DNA from: an uncultured Oscillospiraceae bacterium
GTDB lineage: Bacteria; Bacillota; Clostridia; Oscillospirales; Oscillospiraceae
Reading direction: 5' to 3'
Assembly (NCBI GenBank): GCA_910579775.1
Contig: CAJTUE010000003.1
Span: 145,465-209,464, forward strand
DNA: 64,000 nt
Shown here: positions 51,079 through 59,079 of the stretch, in pieces
Layout: each line of letters begins with the position of its first letter
Numbering within the stretch: position 1 is the first letter of the stretch
The notes under the pieces: generated by a model
Told to the model about the DNA's origin: nothing
What the model saw: only the letters and a program-made list of their open reading frames with translations
Database searches by the model: none
Made by a program: the position numbers and the translations under genes

Positions 51079-52142
51079 CAGCGGTACTCCTTTGGCATGT
51101 CCTGGGCGTACATGGGGTCCAGTTCGATCTGCACCCAGTCTCCGCCGGTGCACTTCAGGCTGGTCACGTCGATCAGAGTCTCAATGGCCCCCACCCGGCC
51201 GATGACCTTGGCCCTCTGGCTGCCCACCCGGACGGCCAGATCGTCGCTCTTCGGCGGGAACAGCCGGGCCAGCAGGCCCTTGCGCCGGGGGCGGCTCACC
51301 GACAGTCCGTTCTGGTAGCCCACCGCCAGAGTGGCCACCCGGGTAGGCTTTTTCATCTTCACCGGGCTCTCATAGCCCACGGTGTGGCCCGCGGGGAGCC
51401 AGCGGATGTCCTCGATGGTGGCCTCGCAGTAGCCCACCCGCTGGAGCCCGTCGTTCTTGGTGCGCTTGCACCGGCCCAGAAGGGCGGAGCCCACCCGCAC
51501 GGCGTCAAAGCGGGCAAAGTCATAGCGCAGGGTGGAAAAGCTGCCCGCGGCGTGGACCGTGCCCGTCTCAAACCCGGCGCGGTGGACCTGGCGGACCACC
51601 TGGGTAAACTCGTCCAGCTGGGCGGCAATGGCCTTCTCGTTGGTGGAGCTGGACTGAAACTGGGTATAGATCCCGGAGATGGCCACGTTCTGAAGGTTCT
51701 GGAACGCCGCCAGGATCTTGTCCGGCTCGGAGATAACAAAGCCGCCGTAGCCCATGCCGCTGTCCACCTGGATGTGGGCCTCGGCCACGGTGGAACGGCT
51801 CTCCGCCAGGGAGTTGAGGGCCATGCCCGCCTCGGAGGAGCCGATGGAGCAGATCACGTTCAGGTCCAGCAGCTGCTCCAGCTCCTGTCGGTTCACCGTG
51901 GAGCGGAGCATGAGGATCTCCTCCTCCACCAGCCCGGACTTGCGCAGCTTGGCGGCGTCGGACGGTTCGGAGACGGCAAAGCGGGTCACCCCGTGCTGGT
52001 GCAGCAGCCCCGCCATCTCCAGCAGGCCCGCGCCGCAGGCGTCTCCGGTCAAAACGGCGTATATCTTCGCTTTTCCGGCCTTTTGACGAATGGTCTCCAA
52101 ATTGTTGACCACCGCCTGGCGGTCGATCAAAAGGCGTTTCAT
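51078..52142 (-). CDS. Alanine racemase-fold protein lacking the PLP lysine
   Basis: The 354-residue protein follows the alanine racemase barrel plus C-terminal beta domain. At the position of the PLP-binding Lys (AVVKANAYGHG in true racemases) it has YAVLTGDACGAG, with Thr32 for Lys and Cys36 for Tyr. The carbamylated-Lys site reads Gln125, and the PLP-contacting Arg of GMGR is Tyr132 (GMGYGGF). The second catalytic Tyr (VGYQNG) remains. It is unlikely to racemise alanine. A binding, regulatory or altered PLP role is inferred. The start at 52142 follows AAGGGAG. Confidence 0.8.
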   Translation of the reverse strand: MKRLLIDRQAVVNNLETIRQKAGKAKIYAVLTGDACGAGLLEMAGLLHQHGVTRFAVSEPSDAAKLRKSGLVEEEILMLRSTVNRQELEQLLDLNVICSIGSSEAGMALNSLAESRSTVAEAHIQVDSGMGYGGFVISEPDKILAAFQNLQNVAISGIYTQFQSSSTNEKAIAAQLDEFTQVVRQVHRAGFETGTVHAAGSFSTLRYDFARFDAVRVGSALLGRCKRTKNDGLQRVGYCEATIEDIRWLPAGHTVGYESPVKMKKPTRVATLAVGYQNGLSVSRPRRKGLLARLFPPKSDDLAVRVGSQRAKVIGRVGAIETLIDVTSLKCTGGDWVQIELDPMYAQDMPKEYR

Positions 52143-52210
52143 GGCAAAGCTCCCTTCTCTGTCTGGGTTTGCCGTGATTATAGCACAAAAGGCCTTGGTT
52201 GACAAGCAAA

Positions 52211-52243
52211 GAAAAAAGGACCTCCGGTTTCCCGGAGGTCCTT
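52211..52243 (-). terminator. Terminator of the second SLH gene
   Basis: AAGGACCTCCGG and CCGGAGGTCCTT form the stem; on the minus strand it is followed by six T residues. Confidence 0.88.
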
Positions 52244-52292
52244 CGTTGTGCTTAGGTTTGTGCTGTGTGTCGGACTGGATTAGGCCACACCA

Positions 52293-54758
52293 CTAAGCAG
52301 CCACAGCGGTGCGCACCACGTAGATGTACTCAGCATTGCCGTCGCTGGCCATCACGATCACACTATAGGTGTAGCTGGTGCCGTCGTCCACCTCGAAGTT
52401 GTCGGGGGAGAACACGCTGGCGGAGTCAAACGCCCCTTCCTCGTCAATGTCGATGACCACAGCCACGGTGGCATTGTCGTAGGAGTAGGTGTTGCTGCCG
52501 GCGGCCACAACGCCGTTGCCGATCTTCAGGGTCTCTGCAGCGGTCTCGGTAGTCGCGGTAACAGTAGCCACATTGTCGCTCACGCTGGTGATCTGGTAGA
52601 AGCCAACCTCCAGCTCCTTGTCGGTGTCAATGGCCAGGGTGGTCTCGGAACCCTCAGCGTCCACGATCTCGTAGACATACTTGCCGTCGGTGTTCAGGTC
52701 ATAGGCTTCCTTGTCCTTGATGTAGATCAGGCCGTCGGAGCCGTCGCCGGCAAACTTGTCGGTCTTGAGGAAAGCGTAGGTGACCACGCCGTCATCCAGG
52801 AAAGCAACGCCGCTGGCGCTGTCCATCTTGGGCACGTTCTTGTAGCCGGTGTAGACGAAGAACTCGCTGTCGTCATCGCCGTTGGTCTTCTCAACCAGGA
52901 ACACAGTCTTGTTGTTGGCAGTGTTGGTGGTGTCGAACTTGGGCTCAGCAGTGATCTTCGCATCGGTAATGTTGGTGGTCGTCTTCGCAGTAACCTCATA
53001 GTTACCCTTGCTGTTGACGGAGAAGTCGATCAGCTTGCCGTTCAGGCCGGTAGCATCAGACTCCACAAAGTCCTCGTCCTTGTCGCCGATCTTCGCAACC
53101 TTGACGATCTCGGTGCTGCCGTCGGTGAACAGGAGCTCCAGCTCAACGCTGGCGCTGGCGGCATTGATGCCGGTGCCGGCGGGATTGAAGCCGGTCTGGA
53201 GGACATAAGCGACCTCCTTATCAGCCTCACCGCTGACCTTGACCAGGTAGCACACGGTGCCGTTGATATCCAGATAGAAATCGTACTCGTTGTCCTTGTT
53301 GCCGCTCACGTCCCAGGAAGCAAAACCGGGAGCGTTGTCACCAGTCACAGCGATACCGGACTCCTCATACTGAGTGCCAGCAACGGTCAGCTTGCCACCA
53401 CGCTTGCTGGTGACCTTACCAGTGACCTTCTCAGCCTTCTCAAAGACCACGTTGCCATTGTTGTCGGTGTTGACCAGAACGATATCGTCCTCGGCCAGGC
53501 CCTGATAGCCCTCCACCTTGTCAGCGGCAGTCCAAGCAATGATGCCATTGACGCGAACCTGCAGCTCGTCGTTGCGGGTACGGGTCTCGGGATCAGCGCC
53601 CACCTTCTTCACGGTGTAGGTGGTAACCTTGATCATGTTGACCTTGCCGTCAGCAGTGAAGACCTCAACCTTGTTGCCGGCCTTAGCGGCATGTTCCGTA
53701 ACAGCTGTCTCAGTGCTGCTAGCGCCGTTCAGGTAGTAGGTAATGGTGTCGGCAGCGCCACCAACATAGTCGTCCTTCTTCTCGGTGGTGATGTCAGACA
53801 GAGCCACGCCCTTGGTGAAGACCTTGGCAGCGGAGCTGGCAGCCTTAGCCACGGAGGTGGACACAACGCTATCAAACTCGTTGGTAGAACCCTTGACCTT
53901 AATGAACACGGTGACAGTCTCGCCCACCAGAGCGGAAGAAGCCTTCACGTCAGAGAGCTGGCTGGCAGTGTACTTGCTGGGGTCCATCTCGGTAAAGGTA
54001 GCCACGCCCTTGTCGTTCACGGAAGCAACCTTAGCGGTGACAGGGAGAATGCTGAACACGTCACGGCCCAGGGTAGCGCCCTTCTCATAGCTCACGACGT
54101 AGGAAACGCCCTGATCGCGGCGGTACTCGGGGGTAACGGTCTGAGCCTGCAGAGCGTTGTACACGATCTGAGCGGCGTTGTCGCGGGTCAGGTTGACCAT
54201 AGCGGTCTGGCTGCGGTCGATCTCGTCCATCAGGCCGTTACGCTTAGCGTCGGTCATGATGTTGCCGGCCCAAGCGGCGTCGTTCTGATAGCCGCGGTCG
54301 TCGGCGTCATAACCGAGGACAGTCAGCATGGTCTTCAGACCGGCAGCCACGGTGACAGTGCCGGTGGGCATATAGTTGCCCAGGCCGTCGCCAGCGATAT
54401 ACTTATTGGCAAACAGGTAGTTGATGTAGCTCTCCGCCCAGTTGCCGGCAATGTCCTTCAGGCCGGTAGCGGTGCCCAGGTAAGCATCGGCGTTGTCATC
54501 ACCGGTAGCGGTGAAGTACACCAGCTTCGCCCAGGAAGCGCGGTCGATGGTCTGGTCGGGGCCAAAGGAGCCGTCGGGCAGACCGTTAATGATGCCCAGG
54601 TCAACAGCCAGGGCAACAGCGTCCTTGTGCTCGACCTTATCCCAGTCGGTAAAGTCAGCAGCACTCTTCTTGGTCTCGGCGGCGGAAGCGATGGTGAACA
54701 TCCCGAGGATCATCACCAGGGCCAGGCCCAGCGCCAAAACCTTCTTCAGGTTCTTCAT
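52293..54758 (-). CDS. S-layer-type protein with N-terminal SLH domains
   Basis: The 821-residue protein has a signal peptide (KKVLALGLALVMILGMFTIASAA). SLH repeats follow (DFTDWDKVEHKDAVALAVDLGIINGLPDGSF, LKDIAGNWAESYINYLFANKYIAGDG, and a third around VTPEYR). Then come about 600 residues of beta-rich, Asp/Lys/Thr-rich sequence without a catalytic motif. The architecture and composition fit a structural S-layer protein bound to wall polymer. AAAAGGAGGAA precedes the ATG at 54758. Unlike the protein at 18158, its SLH domains are N-terminal. Confidence 0.87.
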   Translation of the reverse strand: MKNLKKVLALGLALVMILGMFTIASAAETKKSAADFTDWDKVEHKDAVALAVDLGIINGLPDGSFGPDQTIDRASWAKLVYFTATGDDNADAYLGTATGLKDIAGNWAESYINYLFANKYIAGDGLGNYMPTGTVTVAAGLKTMLTVLGYDADDRGYQNDAAWAGNIMTDAKRNGLMDEIDRSQTAMVNLTRDNAAQIVYNALQAQTVTPEYRRDQGVSYVVSYEKGATLGRDVFSILPVTAKVASVNDKGVATFTEMDPSKYTASQLSDVKASSALVGETVTVFIKVKGSTNEFDSVVSTSVAKAASSAAKVFTKGVALSDITTEKKDDYVGGAADTITYYLNGASSTETAVTEHAAKAGNKVEVFTADGKVNMIKVTTYTVKKVGADPETRTRNDELQVRVNGIIAWTAADKVEGYQGLAEDDIVLVNTDNNGNVVFEKAEKVTGKVTSKRGGKLTVAGTQYEESGIAVTGDNAPGFASWDVSGNKDNEYDFYLDINGTVCYLVKVSGEADKEVAYVLQTGFNPAGTGINAASASVELELLFTDGSTEIVKVAKIGDKDEDFVESDATGLNGKLIDFSVNSKGNYEVTAKTTTNITDAKITAEPKFDTTNTANNKTVFLVEKTNGDDDSEFFVYTGYKNVPKMDSASGVAFLDDGVVTYAFLKTDKFAGDGSDGLIYIKDKEAYDLNTDGKYVYEIVDAEGSETTLAIDTDKELEVGFYQITSVSDNVATVTATTETAAETLKIGNGVVAAGSNTYSYDNATVAVVIDIDEEGAFDSASVFSPDNFEVDDGTSYTYSVIVMASDGNAEYIYVVRTAVAA

Positions 54759-54825
54759 AGGAAATTCCTCCTTTTCAAATTTGACTTCCGGCGCCCTCAG
54801 GGAGCACCTCCGTCTTACATCCCGC

Positions 54826-54854
54826 ATCTTATCACCTCCTGCTCCCTCCGTCAA
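54826..54854 (-). promoter_or_regulatory. Promoter of the second SLH gene
   Basis: The minus strand reads TTGACG, 17 bases, TAAGAT, leaving a leader of about 60 bases. Confidence 0.6.
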
Positions 54855-54893
54855 TACTTTTTCCCTATCTGTAACATAAATGAAATATTACGT

Positions 54894-55026
54894 CGAAGCG
54901 CGACCCGTAGGCGCATAGCGACCGATGGACCGGAGCGAGGCCGAGCGGAGGCGGGCGTGCCCGGCGCAGACCAGGCCGAGCCGGAGGGAAGCGGGAGCGG
55001 CCATGCGCCCAACGGGAGCGTGACAA
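54894..55026. repeat. 133-bp direct repeat, copy 1
   Basis: This GC-rich unit begins CGAAGCGCGACCCG and ends GGAGCGTGACAA. It is identical to copy 2 at 55030-55162, three bases away. It fills the gap between the divergent SLH and mnmG promoters. Open frames through it on the minus strand have no ribosome binding site. Confidence 0.85.
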
Positions 55027-55029
55027 GGG

Positions 55030-55162
55030 CGAAGCGCGACCCGTAGGCGCATAGCGACCGATGGACCGGAGCGAGGCCGAGCGGAGGCGGGCGTGCCCGG
55101 CGCAGACCAGGCCGAGCCGGAGGGAAGCGGGAGCGGCCATGCGCCCAACGGGAGCGTGACAA
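55030..55162. repeat. 133-bp direct repeat, copy 2
   Basis: This is the second copy, with a period of 136 bases. Direct reading finds no difference from copy 1, which implies a recent duplication or active homogenisation. Confidence 0.85.
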
Positions 55163-55179
55163 CGCAAAATTCAGAGAGG

Positions 55180-55207
55180 TTGACAAAGCAATGGGGATGT
55201 GTATAAT
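55180..55207 (+). promoter_or_regulatory. Sigma-A promoter of mnmG-mnmA
   Basis: TTGACA, a 16-base spacer and TATAAT lie 18 bases after the second repeat copy. Transcription would start near 55214, giving a 115-base leader. Confidence 0.8.
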
Positions 55208-55261
55208 AGCAGAGGAAGGGCATTGCGACAAGCGGTTCAGCCCGTTTGGTCTATTTGGATC

Positions 55262-55307
55262 TTGAGCTCAGCTCAAAGCAACCGTCACCGCTGCGGGTGG
55301 CGGTTTT
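55262..55307 (+). promoter_or_regulatory. Putative attenuator in the mnmG leader
   Basis: The perfect palindrome TTGAGCTCAGCTCAA (55262-55276) is followed by a second stem, AACCGTCACC/GGTGGCGGTT (55280-55305), and TTTTGTT. The second stem looks like an intrinsic terminator placed 23 bases before the mnmG start. Confidence 0.45.
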
Positions 55308-55329
55308 GTTATACATGCGAGGTGATACT

Positions 55330-57216
55330 ATGGATTTTCAGGCCGGGGAATTTGATATTGCCGTCATCGGTGCGGGGCACGCGGGATGCGAGGCCGCGCT
55401 GGCCGCGGCGCGCCTGGGTGCAAGGACGGTGTGCTTTGCCGTCAATCTGGACAGCGTGGGCAACATGCCCTGCAACCCGGCCATCGGCGGCGCGGGCAAG
55501 GGCCAGCTGGTACGGGAGCTGGACGTTCTGGGGGGCGAGATGGGCCGCATTGCGGACGCAGCGGCGATCCAATACCGTGTGCTGGGCCGTGGCAAGGGCC
55601 CGGCGGTGCGCTCCAGCCGTGCCCAGGCGGACCGAATGGAATACCGCAAGCGGATGAAGGAGGTCCTGGAGGGGCAGGAGCGTTTGCACCTCGTGCAGGC
55701 GGAGATCGTTGAAATTCGCGTGGACGAGACGGGCGCGGTGTGCGCGGTGGTCAGCGACAGCGGCGCCATATATAAGGTAAGGGCGTGCGTGATCGCCACA
55801 GGGACCTTCCTGGGGGGACGGACCATCTGCGGGGAGGTCGTTCGGGAGAGCGGCCCGGACGGTCTGGCGGCGGCGACGAGGCTCACCGCCTCGCTGGCGG
55901 CCCTGGGCCTGCCTCTTCGTCGGTTCAAGACGGGCACTCCGCCCCGGGTGCTGGGCCGGACCATCGACTTTTCTAAAATGGAGGTCCAGGAGGGGGACGG
56001 AGATTTTCGCCCCTTCTCCGCCGCGTCGCACCCCGTTGAAGCACAAGCACGGTGCTACCTCACCTACACCACGGCAGAGACCCACGCGATCATCCGCTCG
56101 AATCTCCACCGCTCTCCCTTATTTTCTGGGGTGATCGAGGGGGTGGGCCCCCGGTATTGTCCGTCTATTGAGGATAAGATCGTCCGCTTTGCCGACAAAG
56201 AACGTCATCAGTTGTTTTTGGAGCCTATGGGATCGGATACCGACGAGTGGTATATTCAAGGCTTGTCCAGCTCCCTGCCCGAGGAAGTACAGCAGCGGAT
56301 CGTCCACTCTATCCCCGGTCTGGAGGGGGCTCACATCACCAGGCGGGCCTACGCCATCGAATACGACTGTGTCGATCCCACAGCGCTGAAGCCCAGTCTG
56401 GAGTGCAAGGCCGTCCCCGGCCTCTACGGCGCGGGGCAATTTAACGGCACCTCGGGCTACGAGGAAGCGGCAGTCCAAGGGTTTTTGGCGGGAGTCAACG
56501 CCGCCCGGGGGCTTTCGGGCCAAGAGCCGGTAGTGCTGAACCGCTGGGACGGCTATATGGGGGTGCTCATCGACGACTTGGTGACCAAGGGCACTCCAGA
56601 GCCCTACCGCATGATGACCTCCCGGACGGAATACCGCCTCACCTGCCGGGAGGACAACGCCGACCTGCGGCTCACAAAGCTGGGGCACGAGATCGGACTG
56701 GTGTCCGGGGAACGGCTTAGGGCGGTGGAGGAAAAGTACGCCTCCGTCGCCGCGGAGATCAAGCGGCTGGAGAAAAAGGGGTTGGCGGCGGTCCTCCGCC
56801 GCCCGGAGGTAGGCTACCTTGACCTCAACGACCCCGGGCGGCCCGGCTTGCCGTCCGAGGTGGTGGAGCAGGTGGAGATCTCCATTAAATATGAGGGCTA
56901 CATCCAGCGGCAGGAGCGGCAGATGGCGGAGCTCAAGCGCATGGAGGCCCATATCTTGCCCGAGGACATGGACTATTCCTCCATCGACGGCCTTCGTCTG
57001 GAAGCCCGGCAGAAGCTAGCGGCCATCAGGCCCCGAAATCTGGGGCAGGCGGGACGCATCTCCGGGGTGTCCCCCGCCGACCTCACCGCTCTTATGTTTT
57101 ATCTGGAGAAGCGCGAGGATAGACACGCCGCCGGGCTTGGAGCCGCCCGCACCCTAAAAACAGGCGAAAGCGTGTCCAATCCGAGCGTGACAGTGGAGGC
57201 AGGCCATGAAAAGTAA
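55330..57216 (+). CDS. mnmG: tRNA uridine-5-carboxymethylaminomethyl(34) synthesis enzyme MnmG
   Basis: MnmG works with MnmE to add the 5-carboxymethylaminomethyl group to U34 of certain tRNAs, using FAD and a methylene donor. The 628-residue product has the dinucleotide motif AVIGAGHAGCEAALAAARLG, NPAIGGAGKGQLV, the FAD region ATGTFLGG, and GQFNGTSGYEEAAVQG. The ATG at 55330 follows GAGGTG. MnmE is not in this window. The stop overlaps mnmA by 11 bases. Confidence 0.96.
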   Translation: MDFQAGEFDIAVIGAGHAGCEAALAAARLGARTVCFAVNLDSVGNMPCNPAIGGAGKGQLVRELDVLGGEMGRIADAAAIQYRVLGRGKGPAVRSSRAQADRMEYRKRMKEVLEGQERLHLVQAEIVEIRVDETGAVCAVVSDSGAIYKVRACVIATGTFLGGRTICGEVVRESGPDGLAAATRLTASLAALGLPLRRFKTGTPPRVLGRTIDFSKMEVQEGDGDFRPFSAASHPVEAQARCYLTYTTAETHAIIRSNLHRSPLFSGVIEGVGPRYCPSIEDKIVRFADKERHQLFLEPMGSDTDEWYIQGLSSSLPEEVQQRIVHSIPGLEGAHITRRAYAIEYDCVDPTALKPSLECKAVPGLYGAGQFNGTSGYEEAAVQGFLAGVNAARGLSGQEPVVLNRWDGYMGVLIDDLVTKGTPEPYRMMTSRTEYRLTCREDNADLRLTKLGHEIGLVSGERLRAVEEKYASVAAEIKRLEKKGLAAVLRRPEVGYLDLNDPGRPGLPSEVVEQVEISIKYEGYIQRQERQMAELKRMEAHILPEDMDYSSIDGLRLEARQKLAAIRPRNLGQAGRISGVSPADLTALMFYLEKREDRHAAGLGAARTLKTGESVSNPSVTVEAGHEK

Positions 57217-58207
57217 GATCGTTCTGGGCCTCTCCGGCGGTGTGGATTCCGCTGTGGCGGCGCGGCTTTTGAGGGACCGGGGCTATGAGGTCCACAGCGT
57301 CTATCTGGATAACGGCGTGGGTGATCCTGCCCCCGCCCGGGAGACCGCCGCCGCCCTGGGCCTGCCCTTTCGCGTTTTCGATATCCGCAACGCCCTGAAC
57401 GCCAAGGTCTGCCGTCCCTTTTACGAGAGCTATCTGCGCGGGGAAACCCCCTCTCCCTGCGCGCTTTGCAACCCTTCTGTAAAGTTTCCGGTCTTGCTGG
57501 CTGTAGCCGATGAGCTGGGAGCCGCACACGTGGCTACCGGGCACTATGCCCGCGCGGAGGACGGCCGCCTCCTGCGGGGACGGCCTGCCAACGACCAGTC
57601 CTATCTGCTGGCGCGGCTGACTGCCGCCCAGCTGGAGCGGATCGTCTTCCCTCTGGGCGGGTACGAAAAGACCGAGGTCCGCGCTCTGGCAGAGGCGGCA
57701 GGACTGTCCGTGGCCAAAAGGCCGGACAGCATGGAGATCTGCTTTATCCCGGACGACGATTACGCCGCTTGGCTGGAGTCCTACGGCCCCACCCCGCCCC
57801 CCGGGGATTTTGTGGACGGCGCGGGCCGCGTTTTAGGACGCCATAAAGGCATTCACCATTACACCCTCGGTCAGGGCCGTGGGCTGGGGGTATCCGGGCC
57901 GCACAAGTATTACGTCTCGTCCATTTGTCCTGACGTTGATCAGGTGGTCCTCTCCGACGGCAGCGACCTGTTTGCCCAAAGCGTCCTCTGCCGGGACGTC
58001 AATTGGCTTACCTCTCCCCCAAACGCTCCCGCAGCGGTTACCGCCCGCTTTCGCCACTCCAAGGACGAGACCGCCGTCATCCTCTCTCTCCAAGACGACG
58101 GCTCCCTTCTGGCCAAGGCGCAGACCCCCGTCCGCGCCCCCACCCCGGGACAGCTGGCCGTGTTTTACGACGGGGACGCGGTGGTGTGCTCGGGATGGAT
58201 CGTGTAA
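57206..58207 (+). CDS. mnmA: tRNA-specific 2-thiouridylase MnmA
   Basis: MnmA adds sulfur at position 2 of the same U34 that MnmG modifies, explaining the coupling. The 333 residues have the PP-loop SGGVDSAVAA, the first catalytic Cys in PCALCNPSVKF, the second in SMEICFIPDDDY, and TGHYAR. The segment after the first Cys is NPSVKF rather than the usual NKEIKF, and the protein is about 25 residues shorter than typical MnmA, so it belongs to a divergent branch. Confidence 0.9.
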   Translation: MKSKIVLGLSGGVDSAVAARLLRDRGYEVHSVYLDNGVGDPAPARETAAALGLPFRVFDIRNALNAKVCRPFYESYLRGETPSPCALCNPSVKFPVLLAVADELGAAHVATGHYARAEDGRLLRGRPANDQSYLLARLTAAQLERIVFPLGGYEKTEVRALAEAAGLSVAKRPDSMEICFIPDDDYAAWLESYGPTPPPGDFVDGAGRVLGRHKGIHHYTLGQGRGLGVSGPHKYYVSSICPDVDQVVLSDGSDLFAQSVLCRDVNWLTSPPNAPAAVTARFRHSKDETAVILSLQDDGSLLAKAQTPVRAPTPGQLAVFYDGDAVVCSGWIV

Positions 58208-58222
58208 ATTTGGAATTACCCC

Positions 58223-58251
58223 TTGACAGATGACGTTGGGCAAGGTATAAT
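58223..58251 (+). promoter_or_regulatory. Perfect sigma-A promoter of the tRNA-Gly gene
   Basis: TTGACA, a 17-base spacer and TATAAT end 12 bases before the mature tRNA. Confidence 0.88.
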
Positions 58252-58263
58252 ACCATCGTTGTC

Positions 58264-58339
58264 GCGGGTGTAGCTCATCTGGTAGAGCGCCACCTTGCCA
58301 AGGTGGAGGTAGCGAGTTCGAGCCTCGTCACCCGCTCCA
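58264..58339 (+). tRNA. tRNA-Gly (anticodon GCC)
   Basis: The 76-base gene folds into a full cloverleaf. The acceptor arms are GCGGGTG and CACCCGC, the D stem is GCTC/GAGC, and the anticodon stem is CCACC/GGTGG with loop TTGCCAA. The T arm is GCGAG/CTCGT with TTCGAGC (one G-T pair), and the CCA end is encoded. It is a single-gene unit between its own promoter and terminator. Confidence 0.97.
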
Positions 58340-58378
58340 AAAGGAAAGAAGTATGCGCAAGCATACTTCTTTCCTTTT
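58339..58378 (+). terminator. Terminator of tRNA-Gly
   Basis: An 18-base stem (AAAAGGAAAGAAGTATGC and its complement) closes a GCAA tetraloop and ends in CTTTT. Confidence 0.9.
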
Positions 58379-58400
58379 GCTGTTAGCAGGGCAGGCTCGA

Positions 58401-58436
58401 CGAGGCGCCATCAGACATGCTCTGATGGCGCCTTTC
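58401..58436. terminator. Terminator after the truncated deacetylase gene
   Basis: AGGCGCCATCAGA and TCTGATGGCGCCT form a perfect 13-base stem just beyond the stop codon of the minus-strand deacetylase fragment. Confidence 0.75.
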
Positions 58437-58437
58437 C

Positions 58438-58716
58438 TCACGCCGGACACTGGCGGCCGGTGTGGTCTATGGTGTAATTTCCCGGCAGGATCAGCTCAGA
58501 TATGGGCACCAAGGTGTACCCCTGGCCGATGAGGTTTTCCAAGATGCCGGGCAGGGCCTCGGGGGTGTGCTTGGCGGCGTTGTGGAAAAGAACAATAGAC
58601 CCCGGCTGGACTTTGGAGGTCACCCGCTTGGTGATGTCCCCGGCGGACAAGTCCTTCCAGTCCAGCGAATCCACATCCCACATAGTTTCAATCGGTTGCA
58701 GCGCAACAGTTTCCAA
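58438..58716 (-). pseudogene. 3' fragment of a polysaccharide deacetylase (PdaB/YlxY-like)
   Basis: The fragment keeps the C-terminal half of a NodB-fold deacetylase (WDVDSLDWKDLSAGDI, PGSIVLFHNAAKHTPEALP, GYTLVPISELI). Family resemblance stops upstream of the Trp at 58680, where AT-rich foreign sequence begins. The first ten or so codons from 58716 are element DNA. The catalytic Asp-His-His part should lie on the far side of the element, beyond the window. Sporulation-type deacetylases of this sort modify spore or cell-wall glycan. The fragment itself cannot be active. Confidence 0.8.
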
Positions 58717-58840
58717 GTTTTCATATCACCTAAGCTTGTTACACCACTAAAAATATTTAAAGGCAAGCATTAATGCCAAAACGACACAGTAAATATTTGA
58801 TTCTTGTTGCGCTATCTCCATCAAAGTGCTATAATAATAA

Positions 58841-59029
58841 TTACTTCTGTGCAAACGAGTTGACTAGTTGATTGATTTTCTTTAATCGGACATTTTTATA
58901 TTCAACCAATACTTGCTGGGCACATGGTGAATCTACTAATTCTTCAAGATATTTGATGCTGTTGTCAAGTTCGTCCAGTTGTCTGCAAATAATGCGTACC
59001 ATTTTGATAAATTCACTTTTTTGTTTCAT
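58841..59029 (-). CDS. Small helical protein divergent from the SIR2-kinase gene
   Basis: The 62-residue product is mostly helical with heptad-like leucines and isoleucines (QLDELDNSIKYLEELVD, LKKINQLVNSF). I chose the ATG at 59029 because GGAGG then sits nine bases upstream; the ATG at 59038 would touch it. It resembles no family I know. Its start lies about 50 bases from the divergent SIR2-kinase start, so it could be a regulator or partner of that protein. Confidence 0.5.
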   Translation of the reverse strand: MKQKSEFIKMVRIICRQLDELDNSIKYLEELVDSPCAQQVLVEYKNVRLKKINQLVNSFAQK

Positions 59030-59079
59030 GTGTTGCATCCTCCTCAGCGTTTGATTAAAGAAATAAGGTGGTGCTTAAT

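Noticed and set aside
54894..55162. CRISPR array
   Set aside because: Only two copies of 133 bp with a three-base spacer and no cas genes.
54851..55231. Overlapping minus-strand open frames encoding repeated Arg/Pro/Ala-rich text
   Set aside because: They are simply the translation of the 133-bp repeats, have no ribosome binding site, and three frames are open at once.
58264..58339. tRNA-Gly as the integration site of the element
   Set aside because: The tRNA is complete with its own terminator, and sequence character changes only at 58680, inside the deacetylase gene; serine recombinases also do not usually target tRNA genes.
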